From Hymenobacter sp. 5317J-9 (GTDB lineage: Bacteria; Bacteroidota; Bacteroidia; Cytophagales; Hymenobacteraceae): a stretch of 64,000 nucleotides of DNA. Within the stretch, counting starts at the first letter, position 1. Each line of letters begins with the position of its first letter. The notes under the pieces are model-generated. The model saw nothing but the letters and a program-made list of their open reading frames with translations, did no database searches and was not told the origin of the DNA. The stretch lies in contig NZ_CP095050.1 in NCBI RefSeq assembly GCF_022921075.1, positions 434,001-498,000 on the forward strand. Direction: 5' to 3'. Below, piece after piece: positions 18,601 to 28,760 of the stretch. Both the position numbers and the translations under genes were made by a program.

Positions 18601-21600
18601 ACGCCGGCAAGTTCTTCACCGGCACCGAGGCCACGGCCACGGGGCTGGTGAACAAGTTTGGGGGCATCAGCCGGGCCATCACCTTCGATACGGACTTCGA
18701 CAACGCCAACATCGAGTACCTCGAGTTCTGGCTGATGGACCCCTTCCTGAGCACCACCAACCCCAACGCGCCCAAGGAGCGCGTGAGCGTGTACGACACC
18801 GACGGCACCAACGCGCCCAACCTCACCGGCGGCGACCTGGTGCTCAACCTGGGCAATGTGAGCGAGGACGTGCTGAAGGACAACAACCAGCACGAGTTTG
18901 AAAATGGCCTGCCCGTGCCCGGGGCCGATACCACCGGCGTTTCGCGCAAAACGCCCTACGGCATTGTGACGCGCCAGCAGTTTCTCACCGATGCCTTCAA
19001 CGCCGCGCCGGGCGCCCGCACCGCCCAGGACGTGGGTTTGGATGGCTTGAACGATGACCAGGAGCGGGTGAAAGCTGTAGACCCGCAGTCGCCTTACGGC
19101 CCTGCCTTCGCCAACCTGCCCGACCCTTCGGCCGACAACTTCCGCCACCATCTTGACCCCAGCTACGACCAAAGCAACACCAACCTGCTGGGCCGCTACA
19201 AAAACTACGACAACTACGAGGGCAACTCGCCCGAAAACAGCCAGCTCAGTTCGACGGCCTTTCCCGATAAGGAGGACCTGAACCGCGACAACGTGGTGCA
19301 GGACGTGGAGCGCTACTACGAGTACCGCATGCGCCTGCAGCCCGGCGGCCTAGACATCGGCTCGAACTACATCATCGACAAGGTGACCAATAACATCGGG
19401 GGCGATAACGTGACGTGGTACCAGTTCCGGATTCCGATTCGGGATAACCCCACAGTGCGCGGCGCGACGCAGCCCTTCGGCTTCAAATCGATTCGCTTCC
19501 TGCGCATGTACATGACCGGCTGGCAGGAGCCGGTGGTGCTGCGCCTGGTGCAGCCCCAGTTTGTGGCCAACCAGTGGCGCCGCTACAACTACCGCATCAC
19601 CGACAACCGCGCGGGCACCGTGCCGCCCCAAAACCAGCTCACCGATGCCGACGCCTTCAACGTGTCGACGGTGAGCGTGGAGGAAAACGGCGTGGCCCAG
19701 GGCGGCGGCATTCCCTACGTGTCGCCCCCCGACATCAAGCGTGACAAGGAGTACGGCAGCAGCAGCACCTCGCGCCTGCAAAACGAGCAGAGCCTGCGTC
19801 TGGCCGTGGTGAACCTGCGCGACGGCTACGCCAAAGCCGCCTACAAAAACATCACCATCAACATGCTGCGCTACAAACGCCTGCGCCTGTTCCTGCACGG
19901 GGATAGCGAAGACGCCAGCATGCGCGACGGCGAGGTGCGCGCCTTCCTGCGCATCGGCACCGACTACACCCAGAACTACTACGAATACTCGCTGCCCTTG
20001 GCGCTCACCCGCACCGGCACGAGCCCCGACGAGGTGTGGCCCGTGGCCAACCGCGTGGACGTGGCCTTCCAAGATTTCATCGACGCCAAGGCCAAGCGCA
20101 ACCAGCAGTCCACGGTGAACTTATTGGTGCCGTTCACGGTGAATTTGCCCAACGGCGCCACCATTACGGTGGTGGGCAACCCCGACTTCTCGGCGGTGCA
20201 GGGCGTGATGCTGGGCATTCTGAACCCCGTGACCGACAACGTGGACCCCAGCCAGACCTCGAAAACGGTGAACCTGTGGGCCGACGAATTCCGGGTGTTC
20301 GACTTCGAGCAGCAGGCCGGTTACGCGGCCACGGCCCGCCTCAACGTGAAGCTGGCCGACCTGGCCAACATCACGGCCACCGGCAGCTACACCAGCGTGG
20401 GCTTTGGCGGCCTGCAGGACAAGGTGCAGCAGCGCGCCATCGACAACACCTTCCGCGGCGACCTCAACGCCACGGTGGCGGCCGAGAAGTTCCTGCCCGA
20501 ACAGCTGCACCTACGCGTGCCGGTGCTGCTGCAAATTGGCCAGGAAACCCGCTCGCCGCTTTACGACCCGCTGGACCCCGACACCAAGCTGGAGCAAAGC
20601 CTGCAGAAGTTCAAGAAAGATGGCGTTATAGATGCTGCTGCCCAGGCCGAGTACCGCAAGAAGGTCATCGACCAAACCACCAGCCGCAGCATTTCGGTGC
20701 TGAACGTGCGCAAGGAGCGCGGCCCGGCCAAGCCCGGCGCGCCGCTAGCCAAGCCCAAGCCCTGGGACATCGAGAACGTGGCCCTGAGCTACTCGCTCAC
20801 CGACCGGCTGCACACCGACATCCGCACCGACCGCGACTACACCAAATCCTACACCGCGGCCCTGGCCTACGTGTACCAGACCACGCCCAAGAACTATACG
20901 CCGCTGGCCAACTTTAAGGCCCTGGACAACCCGTACCTGAAGATTTTCAAGGAAATCAACTTCACGCCGCTGCCCTCGCGCTTCTCGTTCCGCACCGACA
21001 TCGACCGGCGCTACAACGAGCGGTTCCTGCAGCGCATTCTGGCGGCCGGCACCTTGCCGTCGACGGACGGCATTGCGCCCGTGATTCAGAAGTCGTTCTA
21101 CATCAGCCGGATTTATGACCTGAAGTGGGACCTGACCAAGAGCCTGATTTTCGACTACACGGCCACCAACCGCGGCGTGGTAGACGAAGGCGCGGGCCGC
21201 ACCATTGGGGTGAGCGACGAGGCCATCCGCAACCGGGACCAGCTGCAGCAAAACCTGCTGCGCGGCGGCCGCACCACCAACTTCACCCAGGTGGCCGCCC
21301 TCACCTACCGCCTGCCGCTCGACAAGTTTCCGCTCACCGACTGGCTGAGCGCCGACACCCGCTACGCCGCCACCTACAGCTGGCAAGCCTCGTCGCTGGG
21401 ACAAACGGCATTGGCGGACCCCACCAATCCTGACAATACCGATACGAAAGAACTGAACCTGGGCAACACCATTCAGAACAACGCCGAGCTGAGCGCCAAC
21501 GGTAAGATTGACCTGGTGAAGCTGTACAACAAGGTGAGGTTTCTGAACATCATCAACAACGCCCCACCGCCCGTGGACCGGCCCCGGCCCACCCGCGCGG

Positions 21601-23132
21601 CGCCCGGTGCGCCTGCTGTGCCCGCCGCGGCCGACACCACCCGCGAGAAAAACCGCTTTGTGAAAGCCGTGCTGCGCTCGCTGATGACGGCCCGCTCCAT
21701 CAATTTTACTTACACCCGCGCCAACGGCACGCTGCTGCCCGGCTACCTGCCCAAGACCAAAGTGTTTGGCCTCGACCGCGACCTGACCGCGCCGGGCCTG
21801 GGCTTCATTCTGGGCGAGCAGCCCGGCCTGCAAACCCTCTACGAGCGCGCCCGCGATAACGGCTGGTACACCACCCAAAGCGAGTACCTCAACACGCCCC
21901 TCAGCTCGCTGCTGACCGAGACGCTGACCCTGCGCACCGCCCTGGAGCCCTTCCGCGACTTCAACGTGCAGGTGGATGCGCGCCGGCAGCTGGCCCGCAA
22001 CCGCGACGCCTACTACCGCCGCCCTGTCGACCCCGAAACGCTGGTGGGCTTCGACCCCGTCGGCGGCATTGTGGCGCAGTCGCTGGGCACGGGTTCGTTC
22101 AGCACGACCACCGTCACCATCCAAACGCTGTTTGGCGACCTGAGCGCCAACGGCGAGTCGTCGAAGGCCTTCCAGCGTTTCGTCGACAACCGCAAGATTG
22201 TGCGCGACCGATTGGCCCAGGCCAACCCCGCCACGGGGCCGAACGCCAACCCCGACGAGGGCTACGGCTACAACTCGCAGGACGTGCTGGTGCAAAGCTT
22301 CATCGACGCCTACCACGGCAAGTCGTCGGACGGCTACAAGGCCGAGAAGTTCAACCCCTTTGCCCTGCTGCCGCTGCCCAACTGGCGCGTCGACTACAAC
22401 GGCTTTGCCCAGCTGCCGTTCGTCAAGCGCTACTTCAGCTCCTTCACCCTCAACCACGCCTACTCGTCGGTGTACAGCGTGGGCAGCTACACCACGGCCA
22501 ACGTGTACAGCAACGAGCCCGGCGGCTTCCCCACCCAGCGCAGCGAAACGTCGAAGCAATACATCCCCTACTATATTCTGGGCCAAGTGAGCATCGTGGA
22601 GCGCCTCTCACCGCTCATCGGCGTCAATTTCCAGACGGTAAGCAAGGTGACCGGCCGCGCCGAGTACCGCACCGACCGCGCCGTGGTGCTGAACACGACC
22701 AATGCCCAGGTCACGGAGCTGTCGACCAAGGAGTTCATCATTGGTTTCGGCTACGCCACCAACAGCCTCAAACTGCCTTTCAAAGTAGGCGGCGAGCAGC
22801 GCGTGTTGAAGAACCAGCTCACCGCCCGCCTCGACCTCAGCATCCGCGACAACATCACGGTGCAGCGCAGCATCATCGACACCTACGACCCCGTGAACAG
22901 CCAGGGCACGGGCGGCACCGCTCTGCCCGCCAACGTGGGCCGCCCCAGCAGCACCATCACCAACGGCTCGAAAACGCTGCAGCTGCGCCCCACTATCGAC
23001 TACCTGCTCAACACGCGCCTCAACCTGCAGCTGTACTACAGCCAGACCGTGACCACGCCGCGCATCAGCAATGCCTTCCGCAACTCGACCAGCGAAGGCG
23101 GCATCCAGCTGCGCTACAGCCTGACGCAATAG
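15604..23132 (+). CDS. sprA: T9SS translocon / gliding protein SprA (frameshift in N-terminal region)
   Basis: A giant outer-membrane barrel that forms the type IX secretion pore. A single open frame of 2,532 codons runs from TTG 15534, but its first ~75 residues are not protein-like. In the neighbouring frame, TTG 15604 begins a good signal peptide (LKSGQKLLPASVVVVASLVA, then WWAQA). Adding one C to the C6 tract at 15746-15751 joins that signal to ALDTPPSPGAVADTTGPYKP and on into the body, giving ~2,509 residues. SprA hallmarks follow: VLTYKEYEEYQRRQAVADYY, YVDIRPAGSVTMKFGGRFNR and many aromatic beta strands to the C-terminus. Five proteins with T9SS signals are encoded nearby. Whether the frameshift is real or an assembly error is open. 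Confidence 0.9.
15746..15751 (+). other. C6 homopolymer where the sprA reading frame breaks
   Basis: Upstream of this tract the signal-peptide frame has codons starting at positions 1 mod 3; downstream the SprA body uses 0 mod 3. A seventh C would merge them without any stop. Confidence 0.7.
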
Positions 23133-23143
23133 GCGACGTAGGG

Positions 23144-23223
23144 GGATGGTGGAGTGGTGGATTAAGGATGGAGCCGAATGTGTACTTTTGACCCACCAAC
23201 CCACTACTCCACTAACCCACCAT
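23144..23223. repeat. Imperfect inverted repeat of GGTGGA/CCACT units around the gcvH promoter
   Basis: GGATGGTGGAGTGGTGGATT on the left is mirrored on the right by CCACCAACCCACTACTCCACTAACCCACCAT (split units). The -7 box lies in the loop. Low-complexity repeats of this type also occur around the four-helix-bundle gene, in a different sequence. Confidence 0.45.
23183..23190 (+). promoter_or_regulatory. -7 box for gcvH
   Basis: TACTTTTG matches TAnnTTTG, 35 bp before the gcvH ATG. Confidence 0.5.
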
Positions 23224-23225
23224 AT

Positions 23226-23606
23226 ATGAACCTGCCCGCCACCCTCCACTACACCAAAGACCACGAATGGATTCGCGTTGAAGGCGACGTTGCCTATGTG
23301 GGCATCACCGACCACGCGCAGAAAGAGCTGGGCGACATCGTGTACGTCGACATCGACACCCTCGACAAAGACGTGGCCCAGCACGACGTGTTCGGCACAG
23401 TGGAGGCCGTGAAAACCGTTTCGGACCTGTTCAGCCCCATCACCGGCACCGTGCTGGAGGTGAATGCCAAGCTGGCCGATGCCCCCGAAACCGTGAACTC
23501 GGACCCCTACGGCGACGGTTGGATGGTGAAAATTTCCATTGCCAATCCGGCCGAGCTCGACGCCCTGCTGACCGCCGACGCCTACGGCGAGCTGGTGGGG
23601 GCCTAA
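23226..23606 (+). CDS. gcvH: Glycine cleavage system H protein
   Basis: Lipoyl carrier that shuttles the methylamine intermediate between the P, T and L proteins of glycine cleavage. 126 residues. The lipoylated Lys63 lies in [18 protein letters not shown], and the N-terminal [19 protein letters not shown] and C-terminal GWMVKI are family hallmarks. ATG 23226 is chosen over the upstream in-frame ATG 23178, because the extra residues would fall on the promoter box and the repeat. The other gcv genes are not in the window. The position between sprA and a VanZ-domain gene is a conserved Bacteroidota neighbourhood. Confidence 0.96.
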   Translation: MNLPATLHYTKDHEWIRVEGDVAYVGITDHAQKELGDIVYVDIDTLDKDVAQHDVFGTVEAVKTVSDLFSPITGTVLEVNAKLADAPETVNSDPYGDGWMVKISIANPAELDALLTADAYGELVGA

Positions 23607-23637
23607 GAGCCGGCACTGTTTTGGCTTGGGCGCCGCG

Positions 23638-25419
23638 ATGTTCCCCGTACCCTTGCACAAACCATTGCCTGCTTCTTCCCCGCGCGCCTACGCCGCGCTG
23701 CCCCTTAGCTGGGCCGCCGTGGTGCTGGTGCTCACGCTCACGCCCTCCGATGAAATGCCGCGCACGCCCGTGTGGGAGCTGCTGTCGTTCGACACAGCCG
23801 CCCACGCGGGCGTGTTTTTTGTGCTGGCCGGCCTGAGCTGGTTTTCGCTGCGGCGGCAGCGCCGCTGGCCGCGCCTGGCCCACCGCGCCGGGGCGGTGGT
23901 GCTGGGGGCCAGCATCGTGTTTGGTGCCCTCATCGAAGTGCTGCAAGTGACCATGCGCCTCGGCCGCCACGGCGAATGGACCGACCTGCTGAGCGACGGC
24001 CTGGGTGCCGCGCTGGCCGTGGGCTTGGCCACGGCCTGGGCCAGGCGGCCACTGCGCGGGCAGGCGCTGGCCTGCCTGGGGTTGGTGGGCGCCACCGCGC
24101 TGGGCGCCGCCCCGGCCCAGGCCCAGAACCTACCCCGCGCCCGCGCCACCATCAAGAAGCTGGCCGCGCCCGAGCTGCACGGCCGCGGCTACGTGAAGCA
24201 GGGCGAGCACGCCGCCGCTGCCTACCTGCGCGAGCGCCTGCGCGCCCTGAAGCTGGCCCCGCTGGCGCCCAACTATACCCAGCCCTTCGCGCTCGACGTG
24301 AATACCTTTCCGGGCGAGGTCAGCGCGTCCATTCAGTCCGACGGCACCAAGCTGGCCACCGGCTGGCAGGCCGGCACCTCCTGCATTGCGGCGCCCAATT
24401 CCGGCCCCGGCACCGCCAGGGGCCGGATTTTGCTGCTCGATACCATGGTGTTCACCAAGGCTGCCGTGCAGGCGCGCTACCTGCTGGTGCCCTGGAGCAA
24501 GCGCGTGCTGCTCATGCGCGCTGCCGATGCCGCCCGCCTGCCGCAGCTGCCGGCCTTGCTGCAGCAGCGCTTCAATTCGGCGGCGGCGTTCATCACGGTG
24601 GTACCCAAGCTCACGGCCTCGCTGGCCGCCCAGCAGGTGCCCCAGCCCCGCGTAGAGGTGCTGGCCGAAAAAATGCCGCTGTGGCTCGACAAGGCCATTT
24701 TTGGCGACACCGCCACCGGTGCGGCCAAGGGGCACACCGTGTGGGGCACGGTGAAGGTAGGGGCTCAGCTGCAGCGCAACTACCAAACCCAGAACCTGGC
24801 TGCCGTGGTGCGCGGCGCGGCGCAGCCCGACTCCTTCCTCGTGGTGTCGGCTCACTATGACCACCTGGGCATGATGGGCCCCAAAGCCTACTTCCCCGGC
24901 GCTAACGACAACGCCAGCGGCGTGGCCCTACTGCTGGAGCTGGCCGCGTACTACGCCCGCCCCGAAAACCGCCCGGCCTGCTCCGTGGTGTTCCTGCTGT
25001 TTGGGGCCGAGGAGGCGGGCCTGGTGGGCTCTAACTACTTTGTGGCTCACCCGCTGGTGCCGCTTAAGAGCATCAAGTTTCTCGTCAACCTCGACCTGCT
25101 GGGCACCGGCGAGCAGGGCGCCACCGTCGTGAATGGCCGCGTGTTTGAAGCGCCCTACAAGCGCCTCTTAGCCCTCAACAATGCCCACCACTACCTGCCG
25201 GCCCTGGCGCCGCGCGGCCGCGCCGCCAATTCCGACCATTACCCTTTTTCTGAAGCCGGTGTGCCCGCATTTTTCCTCTACACCCGCGGCGGCAGCACGG
25301 CCTATCACGACGTGAACGACAAGCCCGCCGCCCTGTCGCTGGCCGGCTTCGCGGGCGCTTTTGGCTTGGTGCGCGATTTTCTCAACGAAGAAGGCGCCGC
25401 CCACCGCGCAAAAAAATAG
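23638..25419 (+). CDS. VanZ-domain membrane protein fused to M28 zinc aminopeptidase
   Basis: 593 residues. Residues ~1-135 match a VanZ-like four-helix membrane domain (ELLSFDTAAHAGVFFVLAGL, IEVLQVTMRLGRHGEWTDLL). After RRPLRGQ comes a second hydrophobic segment ending APAQAQN (~148-165), which looks like the signal peptide of a separate protein. The M28 peptidase follows, with zinc ligands and catalytic residues visible: His406 in SAHYDHLG, Asp424 in NDNASG, Glu458/Glu459 in GAEEAG, Asp486 and His534 in SDHYPF. VanZ and M28 proteins are normally separate genes. Here they are one continuous frame with no stop. ATG 23638 is preferred to TTG 23626. Substrate unknown. Confidence 0.85.
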   Translation: MFPVPLHKPLPASSPRAYAALPLSWAAVVLVLTLTPSDEMPRTPVWELLSFDTAAHAGVFFVLAGLSWFSLRRQRRWPRLAHRAGAVVLGASIVFGALIEVLQVTMRLGRHGEWTDLLSDGLGAALAVGLATAWARRPLRGQALACLGLVGATALGAAPAQAQNLPRARATIKKLAAPELHGRGYVKQGEHAAAAYLRERLRALKLAPLAPNYTQPFALDVNTFPGEVSASIQSDGTKLATGWQAGTSCIAAPNSGPGTARGRILLLDTMVFTKAAVQARYLLVPWSKRVLLMRAADAARLPQLPALLQQRFNSAAAFITVVPKLTASLAAQQVPQPRVEVLAEKMPLWLDKAIFGDTATGAAKGHTVWGTVKVGAQLQRNYQTQNLAAVVRGAAQPDSFLVVSAHYDHLGMMGPKAYFPGANDNASGVALLLELAAYYARPENRPACSVVFLLFGAEEAGLVGSNYFVAHPLVPLKSIKFLVNLDLLGTGEQGATVVNGRVFEAPYKRLLALNNAHHYLPALAPRGRAANSDHYPFSEAGVPAFFLYTRGGSTAYHDVNDKPAALSLAGFAGAFGLVRDFLNEEGAAHRAKK

Positions 25420-25452
25420 TCGGTAGCCGAACCTGCGCTCGACTACCGACTA
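25417..25452. terminator. Bidirectional terminator between convergent genes
   Basis: TAGTCGGTAG (25417-25426, including the stop codon of the VanZ-M28 gene) pairs perfectly with CTACCGACTA (25443-25452). An A6 tract precedes it, giving a U tract on the minus-strand transcript. Confidence 0.7.
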
Positions 25453-25478
25453 TCGGCTGTTACTACATCGCTGACGGC

Positions 25479-26015
25479 TTAGCCTTTGGCTTTCAGCGAG
25501 AGCATGATTTGCTTGGCAATGGGCTCCCACTCGGGCTTCTGGCGGTCGGCGCAGTTAAAGGTGCAAATCATCAATTTGCCTTCCACGTCGGTGAAAAACA
25601 CCAGCGTGTACACCTCGTGGCCCATTTCGGGCTTCATGAATTCGAGGAAGCCCACCTTGCGGTTGTTGATGTTTTTCACGCCATCGCCGAACCAGGTGGC
25701 GTCTTTGTATTGCTTGTGGTAAGTCTTGCCAAACGAGGCGGCGTAGATGTCGACCATGTCCTGGTCGGCGTCGTTGTCGCTGTAGTTGAAGGCCAGGCTG
25801 ATGAGGTTGTTGTTGGTGAAAATCACGCTCGGGCGGCTCTGGGCTTTGGCGTAGGCGAAGTCCATCTGCTGCTCGGTCATCACCTCAAAGCCCTTGGGAA
25901 TCAGGATTTCCACCCGCTCGCTGAGCACGCGTTTTTTCACCAGCTCAATCTCAGATAGCGGCCGGGCAGCCGTTAAAAAGAGCCCCAGAATGCAGAGTAA
26001 AAATGTAGATTTCAT
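25479..26015 (-). CDS. Small exported protein of unknown function
   Basis: 178 residues with a signal peptide (MKSTFLLCILGLFLTAARPL). The mature part is a mixed alpha/beta domain: VEILIPKGFEVMTEQQMDFA, an aromatic/Asp-rich stretch with YSDNDADQDMVDIYAASFG, and C-terminal LMICTFNCADRQKPEWEPI. The pattern (stress-type 'I-P-x-G-F' start, predicted beta strands, terminal helix with IAKQIMLSLK) resembles DcrB/PsbP-like proteins, but this is a weak guess. It converges on the VanZ-M28 gene and has a long AT-rich upstream region. Confidence 0.72.
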   Translation of the reverse strand: MKSTFLLCILGLFLTAARPLSEIELVKKRVLSERVEILIPKGFEVMTEQQMDFAYAKAQSRPSVIFTNNNLISLAFNYSDNDADQDMVDIYAASFGKTYHKQYKDATWFGDGVKNINNRKVGFLEFMKPEMGHEVYTLVFFTDVEGKLMICTFNCADRQKPEWEPIAKQIMLSLKAKG

Positions 26016-26353
26016 ACTAATCGCGGAATAGGTGGTGGTAACTAAAACGGTAATTGAGTACCCAAGTTAGATACAATAATCAAATATCCAACTTTGCACT
26101 TGCAAATATCGGAATTTTTTTCTGTGAACGAAACACGAGGCATGGCACTAATCCAATAAAGCGCTAACATTCGGCTAGTTGAGACCGTGCCAAGTGGGCT
26201 ATTCAAATGAGCTGCCAATCACAAAATGCCTGGCATATTCATTTGTTGTATTGCAAATTTTATAAGTATAGTACAATTAAAAGGCTCTTTTTCGACCGGC
26301 GAGCCCGATTTCTCGGCGAACGAAACCCGACACCCGACGGCCCCGATGGGCGG
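26016..26353. other. AT-rich intergenic region, no gene recognised
   Basis: 338 bp, clearly richer in A and T than its surroundings (for example AATCAAATATCCAACTTTGC and TTGTATTGCAAATTTTATAA). The plus-strand open frame from 26207 has no protein-like composition and runs antisense into yicC. The region should hold the minus-strand promoter of the exported protein gene; no exact TAnnTTTG box was fixed. No RNA gene was recognised. Confidence 0.5.
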
Positions 26354-27253
26354 TTAAAGAATGTTGTTGAGCTGCTCTTTTATTTTTTCCAATTCCTCCT
26401 TCATGCCTACCACCAGGTGCTGCACCGTGGCATCGTTGGCCTTGGAGCCGATGGTGTTGATTTCGCGGCCAATTTCCTGGGCCAGAAAGCCCAGCTTTTT
26501 GCCAACGGCTTCGTCGGGCTGGTGGGCGGCTTCTTCAAAATAGGCTAAGTGAGCGGCCAGGCGTACTTTTTCTTCGGCAATGTCGAGCTTCTCGATGTAG
26601 TAGAGCACCTCCTGCTCGAAGCGCGTAGCGTTGAACTGCTCGTGGCTGGTGAGCTCGGCCAGGTGGCTGGCCAGGCGCTGGCGCACGTGCTCGATGCGGG
26701 CGGGGTCGTGCAGCTCCACGGCGGCCAGCTGCTGCCGGATGGTGGCCACGTAGCCCAGAATTTCGGTGGTCAGCGTCTGGCCTTCGTCCTGCCGAAACTG
26801 CTGCATGGCCGCCAGCGCTTCGGTGAGCAGGGGCTGTAGCTCGGCCCAGGTAATTTCTTCGGCGGCGGGCTCGGCGTCGCGCACTTCGGAGGCGGTGGGG
26901 ATGACGCCCGGCAGGCGCAGCGCCGCCAGCAGGGTTTCCTCGCCGGCGGGCAGGCCCAGGCCGGCGGCCACGGCTTTCAACTCGTGGAAGGCGGCTACCA
27001 GCGCTTCTTTGTTGAGCGTGGCGGCGGTGCGGGCTGCGGCCGGGCGCACAAAATCGAGGTTGAGGTTGACTTTGCCGCGCAGCAGGGCCTTGGCCACCGC
27101 GTTGCGGATTTCCAGCTCGTGCGGCATCAGGAAGCGGGGCAGGCGCAGAGTCAGGTCGAGAGTTTTGGAATTTACTGACCGCAGTTCGACGGTGGCCGTG
27201 TAGGTGTCGGTTTCGCGGTGGGCCTGGCCAAAGCCGGTCATGGAAATGAGCAT
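26354..27253 (-). CDS. YicC family endoribonuclease
   Basis: 299 residues. The N-terminus MLISMTGFGQ and following TVELRSVNSKTLDLTLRLPR match the YicC N-terminal domain. The C-terminus (EVLYYIEKLDIAEEKVRLAA, GKKLGFLAQEIGREINTIGS, KANDATVQHLVVGMKEELEK) is the DUF1732 domain that defines the family. E. coli YicC has been reported as an RNase that promotes small-RNA decay; transfer of that role here is inference. It stands alone on the minus strand; the next gene is divergent. Confidence 0.93.
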   Translation of the reverse strand: MLISMTGFGQAHRETDTYTATVELRSVNSKTLDLTLRLPRFLMPHELEIRNAVAKALLRGKVNLNLDFVRPAAARTAATLNKEALVAAFHELKAVAAGLGLPAGEETLLAALRLPGVIPTASEVRDAEPAAEEITWAELQPLLTEALAAMQQFRQDEGQTLTTEILGYVATIRQQLAAVELHDPARIEHVRQRLASHLAELTSHEQFNATRFEQEVLYYIEKLDIAEEKVRLAAHLAYFEEAAHQPDEAVGKKLGFLAQEIGREINTIGSKANDATVQHLVVGMKEELEKIKEQLNNIL

Positions 27254-27492
27254 GGTATCAAAAAATAAGCGGAGCGGCGGGGGCCGCGGTTGTTCGGGGA
27301 AATTCGGTGCTGGCGCGGAAACAAGCTATGACGAAGGTAGCGGCCAAAGCAGCATGCCGCTCGGCCGCGCAGGCCCGGGCTTCAGGGGCCGGCGGCGTTT
27401 GGCTTCAGCCTGGCCGCAAGGCGGCGGAAAAGGAGTAATGGCCACGGCCGTACTTTGTAGCAAATTCGCCGCGCCTCTTTTTGCGTTCTGCC

Positions 27493-28698
27493 TTGAAACT
27501 GCCCCGCGTTCTGCACCTGCCCAAGTGGTACCCCAACCGCTACGACGACCAGGACGGCGACTTTGTGGGCCGGCACGTGGCCGCCATTGCGGCGTACGGC
27601 GGGGTGGAGGGCGCCGTGCTGTTTGCGGCCGTGGCGCGCGGCCCCATCCCGCAACTGATTGACGCCGATGAGGATTTCGACGGGCCCTGGCCCACGCTGC
27701 GCTACTACTACCGCGCCGCGCCTACCGGCCTGGCCCTACTCGACAAGCCGCTGAAGCTGCTGCTTTACTACTGGTGCCTGCTGCGCGGCTACCGGCAGCT
27801 GCAGCGGCATTGGGCCGGCCACGGCCCCGACCTGGTGCACGTGCACGTGCTGCTGCGCACGGGGCTGTTTGCCTGGGGCTTGCGGGTGCTGCGCGGCGTT
27901 CCCTTCGTCGTGACGGAGCACTGGACGCGCTACCTGCCGCCGCGCGCGGCCAGCATTTCGGGGCTGCGCCGCTGGCTGACGGCGGCCGTGGTACGCCAGG
28001 CCGCGGCCCTGCATACGGTGAGCGCCAACCTGCGCGACGCCCTGGCCGCGCTGGGTGCCCAAAATCCGGTTTCGGCGGTGATACCGAACGTGGTGGATAC
28101 CGACCTGTTTCATCCCGGCAAGCCTGATGCGGTTCGGCCGGCACGCACCCTGCTGCACGTGGCGGCCTTCAACGAAGCGGCCAAAAACCTGTGCGGGCTG
28201 TTGCGCGCCGTGGCCGGCCTGCGCGCCGCCTGGCCGGGCCTGCGCCTGCGCATTGCCGGCTACGGCCCCGATGAAGCCCAGGTGCGCCAGCAGGCCACCG
28301 ACCTGGGCCTGCTGGCCGACGGCACGGTGGTTTTTCTGGGCAAGCTGGCCCACCCGGCGGTGGCGGCCGAGATGCGCCAAGCCACCGGCTTCGTGCTGTT
28401 TTCCAACGTCGAAAACCTGCCCTGCGTACTTATCGAAGCCCAAGCCAGCGGCCTGCCGGTGGTGGCCACCCGCGTGGGCGGCGTGCCCGAGCTGGTGCCC
28501 GAAGGCAGCCCGTTCGGCCACATAGTGCCGGCCGGCGACGAGGCAGCGCTGGCCACGGCCCTGAGCCAGCTGCTGGCCCGTGCCGAAACTGACCCCACCG
28601 ATGCCGCCGGGCTGGCCGCGGCGGTAAATAGTCGCTTTGGGGTGGAAGCGGTGGGCCGGCAGTTTGGGGCGCTCTACCGCCGGGTGCTGGCCAGCTGA
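27493..28698 (+). CDS. GT4-family glycosyltransferase
   Basis: A GT-B fold enzyme of ~401 residues that adds a sugar from a nucleotide donor, probably in surface polysaccharide synthesis. TTG 27493 (followed by AAA) gives MKLPRVLHLPKWYPN, a typical N-terminus; TTG 27481 is 4 codons upstream. The acceptor domain shows FVGRHVAAIAAYGG and DLVHVHVLLRTGLFAWGL. The donor domain shows VIPNVVDTDLFHPG and the E-x7-E motif in ENLPCVLIEAQASGLPVVAT. It is 62 bp upstream of a flippase-like gene on the same strand, which fits a glycan assembly pair. Confidence 0.9.
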   Translation: MKLPRVLHLPKWYPNRYDDQDGDFVGRHVAAIAAYGGVEGAVLFAAVARGPIPQLIDADEDFDGPWPTLRYYYRAAPTGLALLDKPLKLLLYYWCLLRGYRQLQRHWAGHGPDLVHVHVLLRTGLFAWGLRVLRGVPFVVTEHWTRYLPPRAASISGLRRWLTAAVVRQAAALHTVSANLRDALAALGAQNPVSAVIPNVVDTDLFHPGKPDAVRPARTLLHVAAFNEAAKNLCGLLRAVAGLRAAWPGLRLRIAGYGPDEAQVRQQATDLGLLADGTVVFLGKLAHPAVAAEMRQATGFVLFSNVENLPCVLIEAQASGLPVVATRVGGVPELVPEGSPFGHIVPAGDEAALATALSQLLARAETDPTDAAGLAAAVNSRFGVEAVGRQFGALYRRVLAS

Positions 28699-28760
28699 TT
28701 AGCGCATTCCCGTCTTCGGCCGAGGGGGAGTGCGGGTTTGTGTTGTTCTTTCGCGGGCTC

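Noticed and set aside
20745..22586. 613-codon minus-strand open frame inside sprA
   Set aside because: Shadow frame; composition is low in aromatic and acidic residues and it contradicts the SprA strand pattern.
25870..26353. AT-rich stretch as a horizontally acquired island
   Set aside because: It is only intergenic and has no mobility gene, tRNA or attachment repeat; an AT-rich promoter region is sufficient explanation.
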